64,000 bases of DNA, from the NCBI GenBank assembly GCA_910595825.1, contig OU343162.1, forward strand, positions 148,179,634 through 148,243,633. The letters are read 5' to 3'. The notes beneath the pieces were generated by a model. The model did no database searches. It saw only the letters and a list, made by a program, of their open reading frames with translations, and was not told the origin of the DNA. Numbering within the stretch: position 1 is the first letter of the stretch; the number at the start of each line of letters is the position of its first letter. A program made the translations under genes and the position numbers. Shown piece by piece: positions 48,473 through 60,012 of the stretch. The stretch is from Philhelius pedissequus. Taxonomy: Eukaryota > Arthropoda > Insecta > Diptera > Syrphidae.

Positions 48473-51400
48473 CTAGGGTGAAGACTCCAAATCTAAAACA
48501 GCAAGCCTTCCAACTGATCTTTTTAATTTAATATTTCCATTTGAAATTTGAATATCTGCAGTTCGAACTACTCCATCTGGGCCAGGGTAAACTTTTGTAA
48601 CACGACCAAGCTGCCATGCATTACGTATTTCATTAGGATCAAACAAAATAACTACATTACCAACTCCAACATGAGTAAATGGTCTTAAGTGGAAAGCCAA
48701 ACGGGATTCGGGCAGTTGCCCCATGATCGGCATTATTGGTTTTGCTTTAAGCCGCTTACACATGAAACATTTTGACCTTACACTTTCAACTGCACTACGA
48801 ATGTTGATTACCCAAGCCTTTTCTCTAATGTCTGATATAGTTATAGCTGTTCCCATATGGTTATTTTTACAGTGGTGATGATCAATTAGTACGTTTACCA
48901 GTGGATGACATTTTGGCAAAATTGCTGGATTCCGAGCTGCATATGATATCAGTGCTTTTTGTGCTCTAGAACTCATCCGAATAGTATTTTCCGTATCAAG
49001 AAATGGAGTTAAACTGAAAATAGAGCTAGACGATTTTACTTTTCCGTTCGTACTTAGAGATTCAAAATCAGCTGGGAATGAATCCATTTGAATTTTTCGA
49101 TACATCCAATTCTCCGCTCGTTGATATTCTAAAGGTGTTATATAAGGCTCTTTTTCGACATGTCTTTTACGAATTATATCACAAAATCGCAAAATAAAAC
49201 CCATGACTCTTACAGAAGAAGTCCATCTCGCACGAAATCTTGGCCTTAGTTCGTTGTAAGTGCTAAATGAAATTATTGTTTTCTTACTATGTAGTAAACA
49301 ATTATTTGAACCGACAACTTCAAAATTATTTTCTTCAACAACGCTTTTCCCTGGTTGAATCGGCCAACATTCTGTTGAAGTTTTCAGGAAATCAGGTCCC
49401 ACAAACCATCTTGAATCAGACCCGCCTATTGATGGATCACTCCATTTCGTAGCATCATCTGCGACATTTTCGTTGGATCTTATGTGGAACCATTGTCGAG
49501 GTAAGGTCGTGTCGAGGATTTCTCCTACTCGTACTGCGACAAAAGTTGGAAACTTGAATTTTGTTGAGTGTATCCAAGACAAAACAGTATTTGAGTCCGT
49601 CAGAAAAATAGTTTCATCAAAGTTGATTGAATGCGAATTTTTTATAGTATGTGCTAACCGTGTTCCAAGTACAGCTGCTTGCAATTCTAATCTTGGAACT
49701 GACAGTTTTTTAACCGGAGCAACCTTAGCTTTTGCCATTACTTGATTAACTTCAACTAATGCAACTTTTTCAAACCTCAAGTAAGCAACCGCTGCAAAAG
49801 CTTTCTCAGAAGCATCGACGAAAACAATCAAACTCACCTTTGAATCGTCAGGATTCCATGACATGTATCTTCTAGGTATTTTAATGTTTTCAATATTTTT
49901 TAATTCTTTAAGAAATTCTAACCAAGAAGACTTCAAATCCTCTGGAACTTCTTCATCCCAGTCGAATCCTTCACGCCAAACTTCCTGCAAAATGATTCGC
50001 CCACGAATGATAAAAAAGGAAATTAAACCCAGAGGATCAAAAATTCGCATAACTGTTTTTAACATTATTCGTTTTGTGATTTTAGTCTGTAGCAGCAGCA
50101 TATATTCTATTGAATCGTCATTGGCTAGTTTATAAGTAAAGTTATCAGAAGAGGGATGCCAGTACATTCCCAATACCTTAGCAACAATGGACTCACACTC
50201 GTTTGGATCCATACTGCACAATTTCGAGTTTACATGAGATTCTGGAATCTGTTGGAGTAATTCTCGGCTGTTAGACTGAAAGTTGACTAAATCGAAGTTC
50301 ATAGATTTGCAAATCTTAATAGCATCTTGAATCACCGATATTGCCTTTTCTATAGAATCATGGCTGTTGAAATAGTCGTCAACGTATGTTCGTTTCGTCA
50401 AACCATCCACTGCTTCAGGATGTCTATTTCTAAATAACTCAGCATGATGATTTTTAACAAACTGTGAACATGTCGGAGAACATCTTGGGCCAAACATCAT
50501 TACTTGCATTATATAAACTGTTGGGGTTTTCGAGGTATCACCATCTCTCCACAAAATGCGTTGACATTGCTGATCTTCTTCCTTTACGAGAATCTGATAA
50601 AACATCTCTTTCACATCAGCGTTAACAGCTATGGCGCGTTCACGAAACTTAAAAAGCCCTGCATGTAGGGGAACAAGGTTGTCTGGACCTTTAAGCAAAT
50701 AGGTATTCAAAGACACCCCATTAACTTTAGCTGCCACATCTGCTACATCTCTTGGTTTGGGAGGACATTTATTTGGATTTACTATAACAAAAGTGGGTGC
50801 GTACCAAACTCTGGACCATTGCTTATTTAATTCTTCTGGTGTTGCTATTCTAGCATAGCCTTTGGACAGCAATTCACTCATATGTTTGTTTTTCCAATTC
50901 AGTAACTCAGGATTCTTTTTTAAAGACTTTTCCAAGCTTATCAAACGCTTTAATGCCATCGGATAACTATTTGGAAGTTTTACATCATCAGACGCCCATA
51001 TCAAACCTATTTCATAGCGATTCTCAACCATTCTCAATGTATTTTGCATAATACTCATCGCTCGGCTTACGTCTTTTCCGATTAAGTCTCCCTTAGGTGC
51101 CATTACGCCGAAGTCTTCTGTAGTAAAATGGCATTTGACTAAATCATGCAATTCTTCTTCAGCCTTAATTGCTTCATGAAACATAAAATGCATTGAAGGC
51201 TTTGGTGCTTGGTGGAGACATGCAACTTTCAGTGATGGGGCTGCATTACCATACACTGCCCAACCCAATAGCGTCTTAATGGCACACGGTTCATCATCTT
51301 TGCCGTGACGCTGCCCACGACCCCATAAGAACTTAGCTTGGTCCAAACCTACAAGTAACTTTGGTTTGGCATTAACTAAATCTTTCAGCGGAAGTCCTCT

Positions 51401-52411
51401 CAAATGGGGAAATGATTTCTGCAATTCTGAAGCGTTTACTGACTGGCTTGGTAATTCCAAATTCTTTACGGTGTAGACATTCTTAAGCATGAAACGTTTA
51501 TGAGTGCTTACTGCAGATACTGGCAAGGTAGTACGCATTGAGTCTTCTTGGCGTGAAATACCTTTTGTCCACTGAAGAGTTAACTGTTCTGGTTTACCTT
51601 CAAGACCAAGTTCATCAAAAATATCTTTTTCTACCATTGACAAAGACGAACCATCATCGAGAAATGCAAAAGTGTCCACAAACTTACTATCTCTACCGTG
51701 GATGCGGACTGGTAAAATTTTAAAAATTATTGGAGATTTGGAACTTACGTGAGAAGAATGGACATGTGATGGAGGTGAGAATGGAGACGCAGCTGAGTTA
51801 AGTTCCGATCTTCTTTCAACTAAACTCAAATGCTGAAGTGGATGATGTCGCCGACTACAACCTTCAGTTCCACAAACAGATCTCTGTTTGCATGATCTCC
51901 AGTCGTGCTTAGATGGCTCTAGACATGAAAAACAAACTTTCTTTTCTTTGACAAACGCAAGTCTGTTTTCAACTGACAATGCTTTAAAACTTGAACACTG
52001 ATCCAATGCATGTTGCTTGCGACCACATTTTTCACAATTTGCAACTAAGATCTCTTGCGAAACTGGTTGATGAGTCAATACTCGACCAGGAGTTTTAGGG
52101 GATCTTAGCGTCTTCCTAGTGTCCACAGATTGCAATTGACTTGAAAGAACAGGAGGCAAATCAATAACTTTTTCAGTTAAAAACTCAGCAAAATCTTGAA
52201 TGCTCGCTTTAGGTATACCAATTTTCGTTTTTGTCCACTCTTGGTAGAGACCAGAACCTAACTTGCATGCAAGAGAGGTTAACACGAAACCATTTTTCAA
52301 ATCATCTTCCCTCTTCATAGATTTGATGTCAGCCACAAAACCATTAAGTTTAACTGCCCACATGCGAAGCTTAGGATCGCATTTAGATGTAAGAGAAGGA
52401 AGACCTAACAA
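48473..52411 (-). pseudogene. BEL/Pao gag-pol remainder: protease, RT, RNase H, truncated integrase
   Basis: 1312 codons from the first Met; the frame is open from 52459. Gag end with Cys/His knuckles (about 129-190: CEKC, CFSCLEP...C, CGTEGC), protease with LDDGSS (Asp near 252), reverse transcriptase with YVDD (676-679; plus-strand 50375-50386), RNase H with FVDASE (Asp near 866) and TDSNTVL, and an integrase with its HHCC zinc-binding part (HHHC...CFMC, about 1180-1220) followed by PESRLAFHLRPFTHVGV. At that point, where the catalytic DDE core should begin, the sequence jumps to the C-terminal module (VILFDPNEIRNAWQLGRV). About 200 or more residues are missing relative to Pao-family integrases, with the frame kept. 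Integration in cis should therefore be impossible. Confidence 0.9.
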
Positions 52412-52459
52412 ATCTGCAGTTAAATAATGGACTAGAACATCGTATCTTCCAAAAATTAC

Positions 52460-53266
52460 TCAAAGCGAGTCCATAATAGCGTCAGCATCAGAAGAATATT
52501 TTAAACGGTCACTTACCAACTGATAGGCCTCACCTTTCAGAGCCTTTCGAAGGCGAGAAACATTTTCCTTTCCATTATAGTGGCCTTCCTTAGTAGTTGA
52601 CTTGAAAACTTCTTCGAAGTAAGGCCATTCACGTAAATCTTCACCAGAAAAAATCGGCAATTCTTGAATATTGTTTCTGTTTAAGATTATAAGCAAGCTT
52701 GCCATATCTTGATTTCGGAACGATGATTCTTCCAAATCTTGTCTTTTTTCCGGATACTCATTATAAGGGGTGGACTGTCGTTGTTGAGCCATATTTCCCA
52801 GTAAGGACTTATGATTATCTTGAATCTTCTTAATCATTTGAAATCTTTCATCAGCTTTGTTGAAAGTAGAACATTGTGGCAACTCTTCTCGAAGGTGATT
52901 CCCTGTGGAGGTTTTTGCGATTTTCAACCTCAGTTCATCCATTTCCTTCCGAAGTGATAAAAGTTCATTTTCTCGTGATACAACTGCTGCTTGTGCTACA
53001 ACTGCTGCTTCTATGAGTTCATCTACTGAAAGTCGTGCATCAAATCGTTCGGGACTTAGAGTATTCTCGTTATTTTGGGCATTATTATCACATGGCTGAC
53101 CGCAACTCTCACTACAGAACCAAGGAGTTTGTGTGTCATACTTACTTGGGTCAAATGCCACACAAGAATAATGCCACCATTTATTACACTTTTCACATGA
53201 GACCATGTAATCATCATCCGGCTTATCACAGCCATATAAATTACAGCTTGATTTTGCACCGTCCAT
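52460..53266 (-). CDS. BEL/Pao gag, N-terminal part with PHD finger
   Basis: 268 codons. Residues 8-55 form a C4HC3 PHD-type zinc finger: Cys8, Cys13, Cys24, Cys27, His32, Cys35, Cys51, Cys55, with WWHY and PWFC as in histone-tail-reading PHD fingers. A coiled-coil-prone stretch (about 84-120, VVSRENELLSLRKEMDELRL) and the gag core (about 195-268, LPIFSGEDLREWPYF ... RLRKALKGEAYQLV) follow. The frame ends at TGA 52460-52462, and the same frame continues straight into the rest of gag-pol, so this is one polyprotein interrupted by a single stop, either a nonsense mutation or, less likely, programmed readthrough. Retrotransposon protein, not a host gene. Confidence 0.85.
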   Translation of the reverse strand: MDGAKSSCNLYGCDKPDDDYMVSCEKCNKWWHYSCVAFDPSKYDTQTPWFCSESCGQPCDNNAQNNENTLSPERFDARLSVDELIEAAVVAQAAVVSRENELLSLRKEMDELRLKIAKTSTGNHLREELPQCSTFNKADERFQMIKKIQDNHKSLLGNMAQQRQSTPYNEYPEKRQDLEESSFRNQDMASLLIILNRNNIQELPIFSGEDLREWPYFEEVFKSTTKEGHYNGKENVSRLRKALKGEAYQLVSDRLKYSSDADAIMDSL

Positions 53267-53309
53267 TTGAAACTAATTTATTTAAACTATTCAATTTAAA
53301 ATAAAATAA

Positions 53310-53696
53310 TGTTGTTCCTTCGCTTAAATCCTTCCAATGAATAAATATTGTTCCAAGGCTTAATGAGAATATCCAAAACTCAAATAAGTTAATTTCTTGG
53401 AAAACGTTACAATTTTATTTTCTGTTTATCAAAACATAAAATGAATCATTTAATTAATTAAAAAAGATAAAATAACTTACAAATTGGTTTTCAGGAATAC
53501 ATTTAGAAAGAACAACGTGAATATGAATTTAAAATTAGAAACAGATACAACATAAATCGTTTGATGCAAAAATTTAAATGAAAATATTATTAGAAAAAAT
53601 TAGAATTGAAACAGAAAGAAAAGCAAAGATTCTACGATTCAAAATAAATATTTAAAATGGTTTTGAAGTAGAGTATATTTTGAAGGCTTGATAACA
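53310..53696 (-). repeat. 5' LTR of the BEL/Pao element
   Basis: 387 bp; the upstream LTR for the minus-strand gag-pol. Same ends and length as 48065-48451. Also contains an AATAAATATT run that may hold the polyadenylation signal. Confidence 0.95.
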
Positions 53697-53701
53697 CTAT
53701 T

Positions 53702-54640
53702 AATTATTATTTGCTTAATCTGTAATTATGGAGATACCGCATATGGTTTGGTATTTTAATTTTTGAAAGGTAGCAAATTAATTATGGAAAAATTCTGTGA
53801 ACCAATATTATATCCATTTGAAATACTATTTTTCTGATATACCAAGACAAGTTACACGCAAGACCGTTATTGTATGTTCATATATTTTCCTCATTTACCC
53901 ACCAAAAATCTCAATACTCATAGAAACACAATAGAAACACATACGACTATATTCTATATGCTATATGTTTTTGATGTCCTAGAAACCTACATTTAGGTAT
54001 AAAGATTTTTTAATTAAACTTTCTAATTTTAAACACTTTTTAACTATTACATAAAGTTTAAATTTTTCGGAACTTACCGCGTTTAATGTTAGAAATATTT
54101 TCAATTTCTTTTTCCCGACGTTTCGAAGAAGTTTCAAACTTCTTGGTCACTTTTTAACTAGCTTAATGCGAAACCTATAGCCTTGCTAAATTTCAGCTGA
54201 ACACGCATAAAAGAGAGCAACAAACTAAGCGAGCGAAACCTTTTGGAGTTCGTAATAATTTCTAGTAAAATGTTAAAAGATAGTTTGATAATAAACACGT
54301 TTAATATTAACAATATCCTCTTTTTAACAATGTCGACATATCTGCAATCGCATCTGCGCTGATTAATCAAGTCCTAACTAGCAGGATTATCAACTCAAAA
54401 CTGGGTGCATTCTCTGCAAGAAGATGTGTTAAGTTAATAGAGGTACGCCGCCAAGCGGTCTTTTACTCCACCCCCCCCCCCCTTTTTGGAATTTCGTAGT
54501 AAATGAGCTAACTTACCTGCAAGCGGTTGCTATCAGGAAAGCACCTTAGCACTTTAAAAGAATTTCTACAAAACGTTCTTAACAAGCTATAACACTTGGA
54601 AGTTCGGTGTGCCATGTGTAAACTCTCACTCAAACTATTT
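53702..54640. other. Spacer with a hammerhead-like relic and a poly-C run
   Basis: A run of C near 54470-54482 and a GAAACGUCGGGA motif (see 54111-54154). No supported gene. Confidence 0.5.
54111..54154 (-). ncRNA. Hammerhead-like relic (Penelope-like tail?)
   Basis: Minus strand: a perfect GAAGAAGTTT/AAACTTCTTC-type stem II, then CGAAACGUCGGGAAA as at 5311-5320. The first core half reads GUGACCA instead of CUGANGA, and no stem I partner is seen, so it is probably inactive. No protein relic was found next to it. Confidence 0.4.
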
Positions 54641-54649
54641 TTCTAAAAT

Positions 54650-54850
54650 GTTGGTATGCAATATTATGTGGAATTAGAAGGACCTCCTATACAAAAAGTG
54701 TGATCGAAATCCGTGGAGCCGTTTATGGGAAAGTGGAAAATGAAAAAAATGTTTACATGGCAGGTACCGTTAGTAACAAAATATGTAAACAAATAAAATG
54801 CACGACTGGATCGTAAGACCTTGCTCTTGTAGCTTACAACTATAACTAAA
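54650..54850 (+). repeat. Single module of the T-rich repeat with the GATCGTA block
   Basis: GTGGAGCCGTTTATGGGAAAG, then ATGGCAGGTACCGTTAGTAA, then GCACGACTGGATCGTAAGAC and CTTGCTCTTGTAGC (to 54835). The last block recurs at 55478-55520 and inverted at 47010-47055. Confidence 0.6.
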
Positions 54851-55477
54851 CATTCACGGTGTTAGTAGTAGCGTTACCATAATGTGCCCGATCGGCCATT
54901 TGGCCCTCTGTCTTTTATTCTGGCCCTTGGCCCATGCCAACAAGAAATAGCCAGCATATCTCATTTTTGTAAACTAATCTTTCTTCTACATCATAAAAAA
55001 TATCAATGTGTTTTCTCCATAAACATGTTCACATATTGAAACCGCACCTGAATTCATTCATTCAGACTGACGCGACTATTAGCCTTATTACAAGCCAGGA
55101 TCGTAACACCTTACCGACAAAGCAATCCAATTCTGTATGGACATTTACACACCCAGTATGCCGGTGTGGGTCTGTCAAAAATCAATTGTCAAAAATGTTC
55201 CCATTTTCCAAAGAAAATAGTTGAAGTGAAAATGGACGATGATTGAAAAATGTTTCTGTCTTTCAGTTCAATGGATAAACTATTTTGAGAAGATTTTCAT
55301 GTCGAATAATTTATTGTCCATTTGGTCGACAATTTTTGTATCGTTCATTGTTTCTAACAAAATTGTTACTTTAGAATAAAGCATACATACATACATATGT
55401 ATATTGCTTTCAACCATCATGCATTTACTCCCTCATTGCTAAACAAGTAAGCAACATGCAAACTAAAAAAAAATAAA

Positions 55478-56060
55478 ATGCACGACTAGATCGTACGAAC
55501 TTGCTCTTGTAGCTAACATGTAGCTAACCATTGAGGTTAAGTTAGTAAGGTGTAGTTATCCTATGCAGGCTTAAAGCCTATGTAGGTAAGATAACCTTGA
55601 TTCTTAGTATAATTAATTATTGAATGGATATTTCAAGGAATTGTTACATATATATAGGTACCTACCTACAAATGCATATTTAAATCTAAGTTATGAATTT
55701 TAATTATGTAGGTTAGGAGAGTAAAATGTATCTACATATATGTATATAAACATGTACGTATAATAATGATGTAGGTGGGTAGATAGCAATATACATACAA
55801 CTTCATAATTTAGGTGCAATATGCATACATAAGATTCATGTGATTTTAAAGCGCATATGTATATATAAATGTATGAGGACCTACATTGTTTTTAGTATTA
55901 AGTGACGTACGCAAAAATTCGTAAAAAAGGGAATAATAATAAGGTATTGAAATAAATGGATGATACACGTAATTAAATGTTTTTATATTGCGTAGTCGTT
56001 ATAGTTTGAGGGAAAACAAAGATGCAATTTGAATTCATGGATTAATAAGAATATATCAAA
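55478..56060 (+). repeat. Duplicated host segment, copy without LINE
   Basis: From the GATCGTACGAACTTGCTC block through TAGTTATCCTATGCAGGC, TATGTAGGTAAGATAACC, TTTCAAGGAATTGTTACA, CTACCTACAAATGCATATT, to AATGGATGATACACGTAA and AGTTTGAGGGAAAACAAA. The same order of phrases occurs at 57790-60115, where it is split by a LINE at 57922-59999. Includes TATGTATATA microsatellites. Confidence 0.65.
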
Positions 56061-56089
56061 AAAATATTTCACAAATCATTGGAGGTTTT

Positions 56090-57135
56090 TTTAATAAATT
56101 AATTTTTTATGTATAAAATTTTGAAAACCTTTTTCGAAAAAAACTTCAAATGCCATTTTGAAGATATTATTAATATACATATAAAACTCAAATTTTAAAA
56201 AATTCTGGGACTGGTTTTTGAAAAATCGATTATTCAAAAAAAAATTGATTTATTTTTTTAAAATCGAAAAACTTTTTTTTGAACATTTTGGTATGCAGTT
56301 TTATTAGCAACCTTAGCTACCATTCGCATAAAAAAAATATTTTAATCGGTTCATCCAATGTTGAGAAAGTCGAAAATATGAAAAGTGGTTCTATGGGAAG
56401 TACCGTTAATAAGTACGAAAAAAAAAATTTTTATACTTGAAAGTGGACTGTACTAATTTAAGAAAACACACATTTTTTTATAAAAATTCTTGGATCCCTT
56501 TTCGAGGAATAAATTTTTTTTAATGTTTTTTTTTTTAACATTTATTTGGAAGGTACCGTTGTTTTTTATTTTAGGAATATAGTTTTTTTTAACTTTTCAA
56601 GATAATGTAAAAAAAACTGCCAAATACTGAAATACAAAATCAATTAAGTCGTTTTTTAGTGTTTAGACTTTTTAGGAGCTTCTGCGCAAAAGAAATAAAA
56701 AAAATGAATTAACCGTTTCCTATAAAATCGAAAAACAAAAAAAAGAGGTACCAAAAATAACAATTTTTTTCCAAAAAAAAATGACCAAAATGTTCGTTTT
56801 GCACTTTTTTTTTATAAAAATCGTTGGAGCCGTTTTTTGAGAAAAATAAGATTTTTGTTTTTGTCCCAAAAAAAATGTATGGGAGCTACTGTTATTTGTC
56901 GTCTTAAAAAAATGAAAAAAAACTGTGGGCATATTACCGAAAAAAACAATACCTAACAAGTTTGAAGCAAATCTATCCAACCGTTTAGGCTGTAGACTCG
57001 AGGACAGACAGACAGACAGACGCAATTGGGAGACCCACTTTTTTGGTGTTTTCTATGATCGTAATGTCATGTTTGATTGTTAGATTTTTTTTTACATGAA
57101 TCCATAACTTGCCTTATAGTACCTATAATCGCAAG
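56090..57135 (+). repeat. Modular T-rich dispersed repeat, long copy
   Basis: Aligns with 8880-9835 from CGGTTCATCCAATGTTGAGAA (56344) to CGTAATGTCATGTTTGAT (57059), including the GACAGACAGACAGACAGA tract at about 57003. A short internal deletion near 56660 removes part of one module. Ends CTATAATCGCAAGTAAA. Confidence 0.8.
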
Positions 57136-57789
57136 TAAAAACATCAAATCGTATCGGTAAACCATTCCGAATTTTTTCACACGCGAGCCGTGTCGACATA
57201 CTTAATACTGGAACAATATTTCTCGAAATACTCTGTCGGTACGGTATACACTAGACGTCCAGTATAAGCAAAACATAGGTAGAACGAATTGACTCGTTAT
57301 ATCGAAAGATTCGTAATCAAAAAAAACCAACGGTACATACACCGTTTTGTTGTGTCAACAACTTCAAACGAAGAAAAAATACTACTGAGTTCTATATGAA
57401 AAGGATTCTCATGTTCTGTTGCATCTTTTCCTTGTAATTGAACAGCATTCGTTATAACTATTAAGTAGTACAATTTTGCATTATTCGTTATTTAGAGACA
57501 TCAATTGACTTCAAGTGGTGATTCGTTATACTGAAAATTCGTTATATCGGCATTCGTGATATTGGACGTCCAGTGTATCCCCTTTTCACGTGCCCATAAA
57601 ACCTTATCGACACTATGTATCGGTACAGTGTTTCGCGGCGTGTAGTAGGGGTATGAATAAGTGTATGTTGTTTAATAAATTATTGAATGTTTTTTTTTAT
57701 GACAAAAAAAATTCTGACGAGTATTGATCCTCACTTTTTGGAAATAGCACTCAGAAAGGCCCTCAATATTCTTTTCTTTGTGACAACGC
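57136..57789. other. Spacer
   Basis: Contains related phrases CTAGACGTCCAGTAT (57251) and GGACGTCCAGTGTAT (57565), probably the ends of an unidentified repeat with ATTCGTTATATCG motifs. No gene. Confidence 0.4.
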
Positions 57790-57921
57790 TGGTTAGTAGG
57801 TAGGTAGTCTAGTTGTCCTATGCAAATTTAAAGTCTATGTAGGTAAGATTACCTTGATTCTTAGTACCTATAATACATTTTCGATTGGATGATTCAAGGA
57901 ATAGTTATATAGTTACCCACA

Positions 57922-59999
57922 TTTTTACAATACAATACAATTTTATTCAGCTCAAATTTTTACAGTGTTACATATTTACAAATAATTAATTCTTAAGTCT
58001 AACATTATATATCTGCGAGCACAGAAGGGGCTCTGCTTCGTTAAATTGTTGGTTTATTTTATACATTTTATACTAAAAAGTGTATTAAGTCTAACATAGG
58101 TTCTTTTTTTAATAAAATTTGAATTTATCTTGTCGGCTTGAGCAGTGCTGACTGTCGTTGATTGGTGTGGTTGAGATGGGGTTGGAGGGCCTTAACTCCT
58201 ATTGCTTGTCAGCTGGTTTGGTCCTGTGGTGGCTTCAACCTCTTGTACTGCGTTCCTGCAGCTACGTAAAAGTTTCCGAAGCTGTTATCTGACCATATTC
58301 CAAATGCTGGATCCATCATGGATAGCACGTGAAGGTACCGGTCTTCTGTGTCTGGGTCACCTGTAATTAAATTAAGGATGGGATGGGATTTTTTTCAGCA
58401 TCTTAACGCTGAGGTTGTACATGTATTTGTCTATGGGGACAATTCCTGAAGTTTCGTATAGCCTTGAGTTGCTATAAAACTTAACGGAGTTTGGTTTGCG
58501 GAAAAGGGAAGTGCAATGGCGAAGAACTTTTCGCTCGAAAATTTGCAGTTTTTTCATGTATGATGGACTTATGGTGTACCATATAGGAAAGCTATAAGTT
58601 AAAATGGGACAAATGAGTTGCTTATAAAGCAGAAGTTTCGTCTTTGTTTGGAGACCGCCTCTTACTTGCATAAGAGGTCGTACTAGAGAAAAGGCATGGT
58701 TTGCCTTACGTAGGGTGACTTGGAGTGTTGATTAAATTTGAACCTTTCGAAAAAGTGAACTCCTAGGTATTTAACCGTTTTCTTCTGCTTTATAACTGAG
58801 TTATCGGGAAGGGCCAGAGAGAGGTTATTGTATTTTTTGTCTAGGCCAATTTTCGAAGACGTCCTAAAACAGATCAACTCTGTTTTAGTAGGGTTGATTT
58901 TTATTCCCCACTGTAGGTAGTATTCCCAGAGTTTAAGGATATGTTCCCTTACTCTTCGGAAGGCTAGGTCTGGGCTAGAGGATGCGCTGTAAGTGATGGA
59001 GTCATCAGCCAATAGTAGGGTATTTGTCCTAGGTATGTTTAGTGGTTGGTCAGAGGTATATAAATTGAAAAGATCGGGTCCAAGGCGAGATCCCTGAGCA
59101 ACACCAGCGGAAATGCTCATGAGGCTTGAATTTTAATTCCACACTCGTACGTAAAATTTACGGTTAGTGAGGAAACTGTGGATGATTAGGATAAGATGTC
59201 TGGGCAAGTGAAGAGACTTCAACTTGAACACCAGGCCATCTATCCAAACCGAGTCGAATGCTTTTTGGATGTCGAGCAGACAAGCTACGGTCGTATATCC
59301 TTTGTTAAGGGCCAGCGTCGTATCAGCATGTAGCTTCGACAACGGGTCGAATGTCGAGTGGGATGCTTTGAACCCGAATTAGTTGTGCTGCACTATACCC
59401 ATGGATGATCAAAGTGATAGAAGTTTGTTGAGGATCAGCATTTAAAGAAGTTTGCTGAGGTTTGGAAGAAGGGAGATGGGTCGATAATTGTTAACACAAT
59501 TTTCACCAGGTTTTTTTGGTATTGGGAAAATTTCGGCGATTTTCCATTTATTTGGGAAGTAACTGTTGTTAATACAGTTATTAAGTATATAATCGTGAGG
59601 ATTATAATAGCTGTCGACGGTAATTTTTTTATTAGATAGTTAAAAACCTTGTCAGGTCCTGAAGATTTCTTGGAATTGCCGTCTTGGATAGAACCGTAAA
59701 GGTCTAAAGTGTTGGTAAAAATATCATCTGTTGTCGTGTAGACTGATGAATTTTCTTGTGAAAAGGTGGTAAGCGTGCTAGGGTTCTGAGATATCAGTCC
59801 TGTGACTTCGTTGTTTACGTTGGGGAGAAAGTCGGGTAAGTGGATTGGGAGATTAGGTTTGAAATTGCTTTCAAAGAAATCTGCGAAGGCATTCGTTTTT
59901 TCTTGGTCCGACGAAAGAAAGGTGTCATTATATTGCAATTGTCCGACTATAGGGGGTTTCCTCCCTTTGATTCGGTTAATTATATTAAATAAGTTATAC
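57922..59999 (-). mobile_element. 5'-truncated jockey-like LINE with target duplication
   Basis: Flanked by the 13-bp repeat ATAGTTACCCACA (57909-57921 and 60000-60012). The minus strand encodes the linker and RT in pieces: KKSSGPDKVFNYLIKKLP (near 59640), a TVACLLDIQKAFDSVW block (59250), GVAQGSRLGPDLFNLY (59100), LLLADDS (the LADD box; near 59010), INPTKTELICFR (58870), KYLGVHF, and the C-terminal CPILTYSFPIW and FERKVLRH (58540). At least four frame breaks. A long 3' UTR (58370-57950) ends in a (TTGTA)n-like tail. The 3' end recurs at 62612-63140. Confidence 0.88.
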
Positions 60000-60012
60000 A
60001 TAGTTACCCACA

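Larger units (their letters stand above)
48065..53696 (-). mobile_element. BEL/Pao LTR retrotransposon, recent insertion, defective
   Basis: A complete 5632-bp element: two 387-bp LTRs with TG...CA ends, a 5-bp target duplication CTATT (48060-48064, 53697-53701) as usual for BEL/Pao, and one long gag-pol reading frame on the minus strand (53266-48473) broken only by one TGA at 52460-52462. Order: PHD finger, gag, CCHC-like knuckles, aspartic protease, reverse transcriptase, RNase H, integrase. The integrase has lost its catalytic core in frame (junction near 48662-48672). No clear tRNA primer-binding site (TGG...) follows the 5' LTR. The LTRs appear to differ at a single position (A/G near 48422 and 53667), so insertion was very recent. 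Confidence 0.95.
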
